Assembly (NCBI GenBank): GCA_030638325.1
Contig: DAOWEV010000223.1
Location: 1-12,327, forward strand
Direction: 5' to 3'
From: Bacteroidales bacterium
GTDB lineage: Bacteria > Bacteroidota > Bacteroidia > Bacteroidales > JAGOPY01
DNA length: 12,327 nucleotides
The translations under genes were made by a program, and so were the position numbers. This document shows positions 1-6,857 of this stretch, one piece after another; position 1 is the stretch's first letter; each line of letters starts with the position of its first letter. Below the pieces are notes generated by a model. The model had not been told where the DNA came from and did not search any database. It worked only from the letters and a program-made list of their open reading frames with translations.

Positions 1-1621
1 CAGCAGTTGCCTCCTCGTATTTTTTCATTATTCTTTTCGAATTGGCCCGGTTATAATAAACGGATGAATGCCTGTATCCCAACTTTTCTGACATATCGTA
101 ATCTGCAATAGCTTTGTCATATTTCTTCCGTGCAGCCTGCAAGACACCCCTGTTGAAATAGGCTTTCGCATATTTTGGATTGATTCTTATAGAGATGTTA
201 TAATCTTTCAATGCTCCTGCCAGATCATTCATATCTTTTTTTAAATTGGCCCTGGCATTGAAAGCCATATCAAAGTATGGATTGTTCTTTATCGCTGTAT
301 TATAGCATTTCATTGCGTTTTCCTTATCATCTTCCATCAAATACGCAGAAGCCAGCCAATGCCAGTTACGTTCCTTTTTTGGCGCCTTTTTAACAGAATC
401 CATCCAAAGAGATTTTTCCGATCGCCAAACATTGTTCCGGTTGACAGTAAGAGCGAGGTATATGATTGCCAAAACAGACAGCGTTGTTAAGGCATACTTT
501 AGTTTTTTTGGAGCAATATATTTAAAAACAAGGTAAACAACAATCAAACTGAAGCCATAGAATGGCAGATACAGCCTGTGTTCAAACATGGCGTCCCGGA
601 TAGGAATGATGCCCGATTCAACAGAGGAAGTGAGAAAGTACCAGAAAATGCCGAAAGAGATCAGCCGGTTCTTTTTGTAAGTATACACACCAAGTCCTAT
701 TATCAACAGGGTAAATAACAAACTCAGTAACTCTTTTGTATGCCATAAATCGATCGACCAGATAATAAAATGATCGATGTTCTGATTAAAAGGAACGATC
801 ATTAATTGCATGTATACGACAAACATCCTGAATTGTGTGATGAGATATGCATCTCTGGGAATCAGCGGTGTCTCTCTTGGAAGCCCAATTTTAATAATGG
901 CAGCAGAGACCATTAAAATCATTAAACCGCTGGCGATAATCAAGTATCTGGTTTGCGGTCTGCCTTTCTTGTCCCGGATGAAAAACAACTCGACCAGTAA
1001 CCATGCAAAAGGAAAAGTAATGGCAGGTTGTTTTGATAACAATCCCAAATATCCTGAGACAAAACCCAGCAGATAAAGTGGTATGGCCTTCTTAATGTTG
1101 TGTTGCTCAACTTGATATCTTCTTCCTTTCACGTACAAAAGGACTGAGAACAAATAAAACATAGCAGCCATGGAAGTCATCCTTTGTACAATATAGGTGA
1201 CTGCCTGGGTTTGAATGGGATGGAGGACGAAGATCAGGGCCGTAAAAAAGGCCATGTATGCTATGTACTCCTTTTTTATCTTTTCCCTGAAATAAGGTAA
1301 GGTGAGCAACTCCCGGGTCAGGAAGAAAACGATCAGCCCGGCTAACATATGAATGATCATATTGAACCAGTGATAACTTGTCGTATCCATTTGGCTTACC
1401 TGATAATTCAGCGCCAGTGTATATTGCGACAGGGGCCGGGAGTTAACTTCTTTCCAGTATGATAAAGTCTGGTAATTGCTTATGTCCCTGATCCTTTCGC
1501 TATCCCGGATATGAGCGCCATCATCAAACTGGAGCGGACTGTTTAGCGTATTGGCATAAGCTATCAGAATCGCAACAATTATGATCAGTACAGAAAATAG
1601 GGTGAAATACTTTTTAATCAT
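1..1621 (-). CDS. TMTC-like polytopic membrane protein with C-terminal TPR repeats (partial, 3' end outside window)
   Basis: Translating the minus strand from the ATG at 1621 gives 540 uninterrupted codons to the left edge, so the C-terminus is missing. An in-frame TGA at 1648-1646 fixes the 5' limit and no clear Shine-Dalgarno is seen. The protein starts with a membrane segment (about residues 5-24), followed by an FDD motif (32-34) in the first outer loop. Several more hydrophobic helices follow (about 88-103, 120-135, 150-164, 180-195, 225-245, 298-314, 353-368, 376-393). HPIQTQAVTYIVQR (134-147) and FEHRLYLP (346-353) are signatures I associate with bacterial relatives of the TMTC/GT-C family. 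Residues about 420-540 are TPR-like (for example AKAYFNRGVLQAARKKYDKAIADYD). Eukaryotic TMTC proteins are ER O-mannosyltransferases; for bacterial members the substrate is unknown, so lipid-linked sugar transfer is only inferred. It lies 41 nt after the acyltransferase gene and is probably cotranscribed with it. Confidence 0.85.
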   Translation of the reverse strand, partial: MIKKYFTLFSVLIIIVAILIAYANTLNSPLQFDDGAHIRDSERIRDISNYQTLSYWKEVNSRPLSQYTLALNYQVSQMDTTSYHWFNMIIHMLAGLIVFFLTRELLTLPYFREKIKKEYIAYMAFFTALIFVLHPIQTQAVTYIVQRMTSMAAMFYLFSVLLYVKGRRYQVEQHNIKKAIPLYLLGFVSGYLGLLSKQPAITFPFAWLLVELFFIRDKKGRPQTRYLIIASGLMILMVSAAIIKIGLPRETPLIPRDAYLITQFRMFVVYMQLMIVPFNQNIDHFIIWSIDLWHTKELLSLLFTLLIIGLGVYTYKKNRLISFGIFWYFLTSSVESGIIPIRDAMFEHRLYLPFYGFSLIVVYLVFKYIAPKKLKYALTTLSVLAIIYLALTVNRNNVWRSEKSLWMDSVKKAPKKERNWHWLASAYLMEDDKENAMKCYNTAIKNNPYFDMAFNARANLKKDMNDLAGALKDYNISIRINPKYAKAYFNRGVLQAARKKYDKAIADYDMSEKLGYRHSSVYYNRANSKRIMKKYEEATA

Positions 1622-1662
1622 AGTCAAATCAGTTATTTTTCGAGATCAATGAAACGCCAGCA

Positions 1663-2817
1663 TCAGGATAACCCGCCCTCAATTTGGAATTTGTTCCTAA
1701 CCGGGTTTGCATATAATTGCAAAAATAACTGTTCCAAATCATTTTCATCACCTTGTAAGCCTTTCATTTTTTCTTTTATATAATTCCAAAATTTATCTTT
1801 CTGTGATGGCGTGTATTCATTCCGGTGTAAATTTGTTGAATTCAGCAGGTCATAGGCGATGTAATTATTTGGCCAAAGATGATAGTTCATATAAATCTGA
1901 CGGTCTATCTTTTCAGCTAATTTTTCAAAAAAATCATTTATGCTGTTGTACTCAATATGACTAAAATCATCGATGCCCAGAGGTTTTCCAATAACCAGGC
2001 GGATCCTGCCTTTCTGTTGCAGGATGCCGGCAACCATACTTTTAACATCTTCGCGGGGCTTCTTTTCATAATCTTCTCTGGATGAAGTATAGATCTCCTG
2101 CACTTTTAAATGGTCACAAGGCTCAAATTCGTATGAGATGCTGGTGGGAGTAATATTCATCTCACCAAGGTTTTTTTCTAATGAAATATCCCGGTTGCTG
2201 GTATATAACATTTTCAACAGTCCCGGTTCTGTTTTGTCATTGCCATCTTTTGCTCTGCCACTACGCTGGGCGATCCATATAGACTGTTTTTTTTCTGTAA
2301 CGGTGTAACGGATGTATTCCGATAACAATAATGAATTTTGTAGTTTTTCCCGGTTGGTCCCTCCTCTGAAAACTGTGAACATTTTGTTTACTTTCCATAT
2401 ATCACTGATAACGGGAGATACCATCAGGTTGCTGCCAAATGAGATTTCGGCAGAATCAAAACCGGCTTCAACAAGCACCAACCCAAGAAGTGACGAATCG
2501 AGTACGATATCCCGGTGATTTGCAATATAGGTATAAGCTTTGTCCGGGCTAATATTCTGAATTCCTTCAACGGTGAGGCCATCAGATGTTTTATCAACAA
2601 TCGCCTGGAACATCCCATGCATTATATTATGTTGTAATTCCTCGGTAGTCCGGCATTGCATGATCACTCCCTTCAACTTATCTGCAGACATCTCCGGAAA
2701 TAAAAACCCCACAAACCTTGGGAAAAGAGGGTCTTCAACAATCCTTTTCAGGGCAGGTTGTATTTCATCGGCATTGTAAGGCCGGATTTTGTCAAAATGA
2801 TCTGGGTTAAACTGCAT
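1663..2817 (-). CDS. PlsB/DHAPAT-like 1-acylglycerol-phosphate (or glycerol-phosphate) acyltransferase family protein
   Basis: A 384-residue soluble or peripheral protein. It carries the acyltransferase blocks in order: NHRDIVLDS (100-108) as block I, FRGGTNREK (150-158) as block II and IWIAQRSGRAKDGND (180-194) as the block III equivalent, followed by a hydrophobic strand and GKPL (277-280) like block IV. This order fits the PlsB/DHAPAT branch of the PlsC superfamily, which transfers acyl groups to glycerol-phosphate-type acceptors at the inner membrane; the exact acceptor cannot be read from sequence. Two oddities: the His and Asp of block I are five residues apart (H-x5-D) rather than the usual H-x4-D, and block III reads RSGR where I would expect REGR or EGGRSR. 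The ATG at 2817 begins MQFNPDHFDKIRPYNADE, a reasonable family-like N-terminus. It is first in its transcription unit, behind a terminator, and followed after 41 nt by the TMTC-like gene. Confidence 0.85.
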   Translation of the reverse strand: MQFNPDHFDKIRPYNADEIQPALKRIVEDPLFPRFVGFLFPEMSADKLKGVIMQCRTTEELQHNIMHGMFQAIVDKTSDGLTVEGIQNISPDKAYTYIANHRDIVLDSSLLGLVLVEAGFDSAEISFGSNLMVSPVISDIWKVNKMFTVFRGGTNREKLQNSLLLSEYIRYTVTEKKQSIWIAQRSGRAKDGNDKTEPGLLKMLYTSNRDISLEKNLGEMNITPTSISYEFEPCDHLKVQEIYTSSREDYEKKPREDVKSMVAGILQQKGRIRLVIGKPLGIDDFSHIEYNSINDFFEKLAEKIDRQIYMNYHLWPNNYIAYDLLNSTNLHRNEYTPSQKDKFWNYIKEKMKGLQGDENDLEQLFLQLYANPVRNKFQIEGGLS

Positions 2818-2837
2818 GTTCCTTCAAACTTTCCTGA

Positions 2838-2845
2838 CAATATTA
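2838..2845 (-). promoter_or_regulatory. weak Bacteroidota -7 box candidate for the acyltransferase/TMTC-like unit
   Basis: On the minus strand TAATATTG differs at one position from the Bacteroidota -7 consensus TAnnTTTG and lies 20 nt before the ATG at 2817. It sits just downstream of the terminator of the preceding gene, where a new promoter is needed. No well-spaced -33 TTTG was found, so this is only a candidate. Confidence 0.22.
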
Positions 2846-2873
2846 ATAAATTCGTGGATATAAACCTCATTAT

Positions 2874-2910
2874 CCAAAAAATAAAAAAACCATCTGAACA
2901 AATCAGATGG
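2874..2910 (-). terminator. intrinsic terminator of the secreted hypothetical gene
   Basis: Reading the minus strand, CCATCTGA (2910-2903), a 5-nt loop TTTGT, and TCAGATGG (2897-2890) form a perfect 8-bp stem. It is followed directly by a T-rich tract (TTTTTTTATTTTTT, about 2889-2876). The stem begins 23 nt after the stop codon of the gene ending at 2934 and separates it from the downstream acyltransferase unit. Confidence 0.85.
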
Positions 2911-2933
2911 CTACAAAGGATCAAAAACCATTT

Positions 2934-3569
2934 TTACTTGTACTTTTTTTCCCAACTTGCGTATTTCTTTTTACCTATCTCTTTCATCACATTATAACAA
3001 GTTTTTACCCAGTAATTCCTCCAGGTGAATCCTCCGGCTTTTGCATCCATTTTTTCTGTAAGCAAAACTTTTTTGGATGCAATGTCGAAAAATGTCACCC
3101 ACATATATCCGCGGACTTCTGGCTTATTGAATTTTTCCATGATAAAGACAAGGCCTATCCCTTCATTTTCTGCCGGGGTATATTCGTTAATGATGGATTC
3201 AACTTTATCCCTGCCGAATTCATATTCATCCATTGTTTCCAATACCAGCTTATCCGGATCGGGTAGTTTATTTCGATCCCTGACAACACTCATATCGATA
3301 TCAACGGTCTTTTTATTAAAAAACTTTTTCAGGTCGTATTTATCCGGCTCATTCAGGATGACTGCGTTCATGAGCTTGAATTCTGTATTGACGATGGCAT
3401 CCGGGTCAAGAAATCCCTCAGGTCCGATCATTTTCACATGTGAAAAATCCAGTCCGAACCAGGTGATCCCGGAAATGGTGAAAATATCACTTGTGTTGTA
3501 ATTTTTTTGACTACTGGCAGTAAACGATAATGCCAGCAAGACTGAAACCAGTAAAATTGATTTTTTCAT
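2934..3569 (-). CDS. secreted/periplasmic protein of unknown function
   Basis: A 211-residue protein I cannot assign to a named family. The first 20 residues are a signal peptide (MKKSILLVSVLLALSFTASS, probable cleavage near SSQ). No lipobox Cys is present, so it should be soluble in the periplasm or secreted. The mature part is mixed alpha/beta and charged, with the aromatic stretch ITWFGLDFSHVKMIGPEGF (34-52), a central VESIINEYTPAENEGIGLVFIMEKFNK region and a conserved-looking VRGYMWVTFFDIASKKVLLTEKMDAKAGGFTWRNYWVKT segment (given here only as a landmark, about 152-190). The C-terminus is Lys-rich. It has its own -7 box candidate (3600-3607) and an intrinsic terminator, so it is probably a monocistronic gene. 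Similar hypothetical proteins occur, to my recollection, across Bacteroidota; no function is claimed. Confidence 0.8.
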   Translation of the reverse strand: MKKSILLVSVLLALSFTASSQKNYNTSDIFTISGITWFGLDFSHVKMIGPEGFLDPDAIVNTEFKLMNAVILNEPDKYDLKKFFNKKTVDIDMSVVRDRNKLPDPDKLVLETMDEYEFGRDKVESIINEYTPAENEGIGLVFIMEKFNKPEVRGYMWVTFFDIASKKVLLTEKMDAKAGGFTWRNYWVKTCYNVMKEIGKKKYASWEKKYK

Positions 3570-3599
3570 AGGCTTGAATGATTAATAGTTAATATTTTA

Positions 3600-3607
3600 C
3601 AAAGATA
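3600..3607 (-). promoter_or_regulatory. Bacteroidota -7 box for the secreted hypothetical gene
   Basis: TATCTTTG on the minus strand is an exact match to the TAnnTTTG -7 element used by the Bacteroidota primary sigma factor. It ends 30 nt before the ATG at 3569, in A/T-rich DNA, leaving a leader of roughly 20-25 nt. A convincing -33 TTTG at the usual spacing is not visible, which lowers certainty. Confidence 0.5.
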
Positions 3608-3665
3608 AAAGGAAAAAGTGGAAATATATGAATTATGATTTGTTTAGACCGGATTGTTTTTCGAA

Positions 3666-3802
3666 AGTCCCGGTAGGGACTACATATTGGTAGATAAAAA
3701 ATTTGTTGTCAACATCAAGTGCCGTTAGGTACGAAATAATTTGTGTCAGCAGGTTTAGAAATGTAGTTTTTATTTCTACCAATATTTTGTTCCTAACGGA
3801 AC
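3666..3802. repeat. REP/MITE-like intergenic element with three tetraloop hairpins and inverted ends
   Basis: The 290-base gap between the ligase stop and the secreted-protein start contains a structured non-coding element. Three related cores form short hairpins with 4-nt loops: AGTCCC-GGTA-GGGACT (3666-3681), GTGCC-GTTA-GGTAC with one G-T wobble (3719-3732), and GTTCC-TAAC-GGAAC (3789-3802). The third core is the first two in inverted orientation. The outer cores are each followed inward by ATATTGGTAGA (3684-3694; on the other strand 3786-3776), so the ends make an imperfect inverted repeat of about 33-35 bp. The layout is like paired REP sequences (BIMEs) or a small MITE. No transposase is nearby. 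It lies just past the end of the biosynthetic operon, where the hairpins could also act as transcript ends. Confidence 0.7.
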
Positions 3803-3859
3803 AGAACAGAAGCGTTTTCACTTATTGCAAAGTAGTGAGTACTGAATAGTTACAAACTG

Positions 3860-5173
3860 TTATCCTTTACCTTTCGTCATTTCTTTCCTGTGATCAATAA
3901 AACTTACAGCTTTCCTGCTGCCTTCCGGATACCTGATACGGTTGATTGCCTCTTCAGATTCAAAAGATATTTGCGGGGCTACCCTGAGCTTTGCACGGAA
4001 GTGATCCTTGATCTTTTTTTCGAAATCTTTGGATGGGCTTTTACATCCTGCCCTGATCAGGATCTCATCAGTACCTATATCATTGGTATACACCTCCACA
4101 ACATAATTATCAATATGCTCAATGTTATCCAGGATATCGTATAGTGCAGGTGGGTATAATGTTGTTCCTTTATACTTTATCATTTGTTTCTTCCGGCCGA
4201 TGACTGGTCCCAACCGCATGGCAGTCCGGCCACATTGGCAGGGTTCCGTATAATGGTAACAGACATCCCCGGTCTTGAACCTTAGCAGCGGTATCCCCTC
4301 AACCCCCAGAGTAGTGATTGTGATTTCACCAGGTTCGTCCTCGTTCACCGGTTTATCGTTTTCATCAAGAAACTCGACAATGATCAACTCCGGGTGATGA
4401 TGCCCTCCGGCACCAAACTTACATTCAGTGAAGGCGGTGCTCATTTCTGTTGAAGCATAAGTAGAATAGAGATGGATATCCCACTTTTCTTTGATCTTTT
4501 TTGCCAGTGTGGTCAGTGAAAAATCATAGTTTCGTAACGGCTCTCCGATGCAAACTGCCTTTGTGATACTGGTATTCCGGTAGTCAATGCCATGTTCTTC
4601 AGCATATTTAATCAGCCTTAGTAAAAAACTCGGAACCGTGATAAACGTTGTAGGATGTATGCGGTTAATCGTATCCCATTGCAGTTCAGGCATTCCATTG
4701 CCAACCCTGATAATACCGGCGCCCAGCTTACGAACGCCCAGGAAGTAGGCCAGGCCGGCCATGAACCTGCGGTCGATGGTGGTCATAAGCTGGTAAATAT
4801 CGTCCGGAGAACCGTCAGCACAGGCAAGCGACAGGCTTTCATTATACGCCAGCCGGTCCAGGTCGCCATCGGTCATGGCAAAAGTGACCGGGTCGCCCAG
4901 GGTACCTGAAGTGGTAATGTAATCGACAATTTTATTTCGTGGGACACAGATGAAATCTTCGTTCCTTTGCTGCAGTTGATCTTTGGTTGTAGGCGGTATC
5001 AGGGTCAGGTCTTCGAGGCGCCTGATCTTTCCAGGGTCAATCGCATATTTCTCAAAAACATCTTTATAAAACTTCGAATGCGCACCCAGATATTCCAGCA
5101 ATTCCCTCAAACGCCCCTCCTGATAGTGCTTGATTTCCTCTTTCGGACTGGTTTCTATTGTCGATATGTTCAT
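3860..5173 (-). CDS. PaaK-like adenylate-forming acyl/aryl-CoA (or acyl-ACP) ligase
   Basis: A 437-residue member of the ANL superfamily, phenylacetate-CoA-ligase (PaaK) branch, which activates a carboxylic acid with ATP and passes it to a thiol. Visible motifs in order: ATP loop TTSGTLGDP (87-95), YASTE (239-243), PGEITITTLG (281-290), RFKTGD (298-303), the CQCGR Cys pair (312-316), hinge region IGRKKQMIKYKGTTLYP (325-341) and a C-terminal PEGSRKAVSFIDHR in which K421 is the likely catalytic lysine. No transmembrane segment. I chose the ATG at 5173: it lies 7 nt after the upstream TAA and the protein then begins like PaaK relatives (short leader, then QEGRLRELLEYLGAHSKFY). A longer frame from 5245 would overlap the upstream gene by 65 nt. 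As last gene of the operon it plausibly loads an aromatic starter acid or re-activates the product; the substrate is not readable. Confidence 0.88.
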   Translation of the reverse strand: MNISTIETSPKEEIKHYQEGRLRELLEYLGAHSKFYKDVFEKYAIDPGKIRRLEDLTLIPPTTKDQLQQRNEDFICVPRNKIVDYITTSGTLGDPVTFAMTDGDLDRLAYNESLSLACADGSPDDIYQLMTTIDRRFMAGLAYFLGVRKLGAGIIRVGNGMPELQWDTINRIHPTTFITVPSFLLRLIKYAEEHGIDYRNTSITKAVCIGEPLRNYDFSLTTLAKKIKEKWDIHLYSTYASTEMSTAFTECKFGAGGHHHPELIIVEFLDENDKPVNEDEPGEITITTLGVEGIPLLRFKTGDVCYHYTEPCQCGRTAMRLGPVIGRKKQMIKYKGTTLYPPALYDILDNIEHIDNYVVEVYTNDIGTDEILIRAGCKSPSKDFEKKIKDHFRAKLRVAPQISFESEEAINRIRYPEGSRKAVSFIDHRKEMTKGKG

Positions 5174-5180
5174 ATGGTTG

Positions 5181-6857
5181 TTAATTGCTGTTTGCTTCTT
5201 TCTCAATAAGTTCCCGCTCATATGCCGATCCAACCTCCCTGTCAAGTGCTAAGTTAAAATATTTTACGGCATTCTCATAATCTTCGATGAATTCATAGTA
5301 ACGACCGGAATACCAATAGGTTTTGTACAATTCAGGATTTGATCCTATGAATGCAGAAATGAATTTTTCCGGGTTGCCTAACCTAATTTCCGCTTTTACA
5401 GCTTCCAGTATTTCAGTCTCAGCCTCCCGGTAAATTAGGTAATCCGAATAATCTCCCGACAGTACAAAAGTGTCCTGGGGAATGGTCTGATCTGCCACAT
5501 AAATTTCTTTATTAACCGGAATACGGGCTGTATCAGAAAATATCTCATTCAGGTCATAACAAAGATATTGACCTAGCTGGTATGGGCCGGCAGACACCCA
5601 GACCAATCCTGAATCCGGTTTGAAAATCACCGAATGATGAGCAATCAATTGGTTGATTGCTTTTTCATTTCCCATGCCTATGTTTTTTCCACCGAGTCCT
5701 TTTTGGTCCCTGAGAATGTCAGCAGTCTGGCGGGTATCCAGGATATCACAAGCCCCCAGCAACTCCCGTACCCTTTCCAGCCTGTACACAGAGGTTTCAT
5801 TCTCCATATTTTTAATATTTAAAGGAGTGTTGAAAAGCGCCTCAGACTGAAAATGATTGGTTTGTATTATGTGATTTGTGTCAGGGTCGTAAACTGCGGT
5901 GACATCATCGGTTTTTTCGATGACAACTGCTTTTCCATCTTGTGCAGACCCAATCAGAAAGGATTCAGAAACAAATGTTTGACGATGTCTAACTATGTCC
6001 AATGCCGTTTCAATATCACTGGCATATTGCAGTATCTCTCGGGCAACGATAGAAACAGGTGTTTTGGCGCCCAGCGGAATGGACGACCTGGCTGCATTCA
6101 GCGTGACGGTGAGGCCTTTTTCATTCATTCCGGAGACTACACCGATCATGCCACCCCAGGTAACCATCATAAAATTGTATCCAACATCGGGCTTCATAAA
6201 ACAAATGATCTTCTCCTCGGCAAATTCATCCCCCACGTAAAAATCAAAATTTCTCCCTATGATCATTGAGCTGTCAGCAGATTTCCCATCCCAGACACCA
6301 AAGGCTGTGCAGGCCACCAGGTTCATGTTTTGCAAGGCGTGCCCAATATCGTGAGCTGCATGGTAATTAAGGATCCTCAGGTAGCCGGGTGCAATAAAAT
6401 TGAACTCATCCGAAGCATACCGGCTGATCCCCAATATTTCAAGCTGGTATTCTTCTTTGATATATTCATCCAGGTCCCGGTTGAAAAAGCTGACAAAATA
6501 CTTCAGGAACTTCTGGTAATTTTTGGAAGGGATCATTTCTTCCAGCCTGTTGACAAAGGCTTTTTCCTGCTTAAACAACAGCTCCTGGCAAAGCTTGCCG
6601 TTAAGCACACCACGTTCGTAAGGAGATCCTTCGAGGTATAACTCCCACAATCCGGATCTGCTGTGATGAAGCCAGCTATTACCACAAACCGAAATATCCG
6701 GTCCGGGCGAAAATACCGGATCATCTATCACAGCGGTTTCAAGCGGTTCAGGTATTGTCATGCGCGTACTCAGTAAATAATACAGGATGAGGCCAAGGAT
6801 GGCAATCATGAACACCCCCAGGATGAATAATATGGTCTTTATGATCTTACTGCGCAT
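5181..6857 (-). CDS. membrane-anchored C45-type Ntn-hydrolase/acyltransferase (acyl-CoA:6-APA acyltransferase-like)
   Basis: A 558-residue protein with one N-terminal membrane segment (about 8-30, Lys/Arg before it) that should place the rest in the periplasm. The domain begins with W-x-LYLEGSPYERGVLNGKL (71-89). The expected autocatalytic nucleophile is Cys183 in VACTAFGVW. It is followed by IIGRNFDF (199-206), the Arg-Asn-Phe-Asp motif of penicillin-acylase-like folds, and GMNEKGLTVTLNAA (243-256) with N254. These are hallmarks of family C45, whose members self-cleave before the Cys and then hydrolyse or transfer acyl groups on amides. Residues about 515-540 look like a single TPR hairpin (YYEFIEDYENAVKYFNLAL). 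The start overlaps the upstream oxidoreductase by 11 nt and the stop is 7 nt before the ligase. Context suggests acylation or deacylation of an exported lipid-like product. The usual family length is about 350-450, so this one is extended at both ends. Confidence 0.85.
   Translation of the reverse strand: MRSKIIKTILFILGVFMIAILGLILYYLLSTRMTIPEPLETAVIDDPVFSPGPDISVCGNSWLHHSRSGLWELYLEGSPYERGVLNGKLCQELLFKQEKAFVNRLEEMIPSKNYQKFLKYFVSFFNRDLDEYIKEEYQLEILGISRYASDEFNFIAPGYLRILNYHAAHDIGHALQNMNLVACTAFGVWDGKSADSSMIIGRNFDFYVGDEFAEEKIICFMKPDVGYNFMMVTWGGMIGVVSGMNEKGLTVTLNAARSSIPLGAKTPVSIVAREILQYASDIETALDIVRHRQTFVSESFLIGSAQDGKAVVIEKTDDVTAVYDPDTNHIIQTNHFQSEALFNTPLNIKNMENETSVYRLERVRELLGACDILDTRQTADILRDQKGLGGKNIGMGNEKAINQLIAHHSVIFKPDSGLVWVSAGPYQLGQYLCYDLNEIFSDTARIPVNKEIYVADQTIPQDTFVLSGDYSDYLIYREAETEILEAVKAEIRLGNPEKFISAFIGSNPELYKTYWYSGRYYEFIEDYENAVKYFNLALDREVGSAYERELIEKEANSN

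Noticed and set aside
810..1076. 88-codon plus-strand frame
   Set aside because: Antisense to the TMTC-like membrane protein, which is open for 540 codons on the minus strand with family motifs.
3025..3501. Plus-strand open frames of 119 and 158 codons opposite the secreted-protein gene
   Set aside because: They are antisense to a gene with a signal peptide, a promoter candidate and a terminator, and their translations have Ser/Phe-rich low-information composition.
3633..3821. 62-codon minus-strand open frame
   Set aside because: It lies over the hairpin-bearing repeat element; its residues reflect the repeat (VVPTGTF from the GTCCC core), there is no start context, and no protein-like pattern is seen.
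5174..5245. Longer start for the PaaK-like ligase (24 extra residues)
   Set aside because: It would overlap the upstream gene by 65 nt and adds residues unlike PaaK N-termini; the ATG at 5173, 7 nt after the upstream stop, fits the operon spacing better.
5853..6269. 138-codon plus-strand frame
   Set aside because: It lies antisense to the catalytic core of the C45 enzyme, whose motifs are intact; no domain is recognisable in the antisense product.
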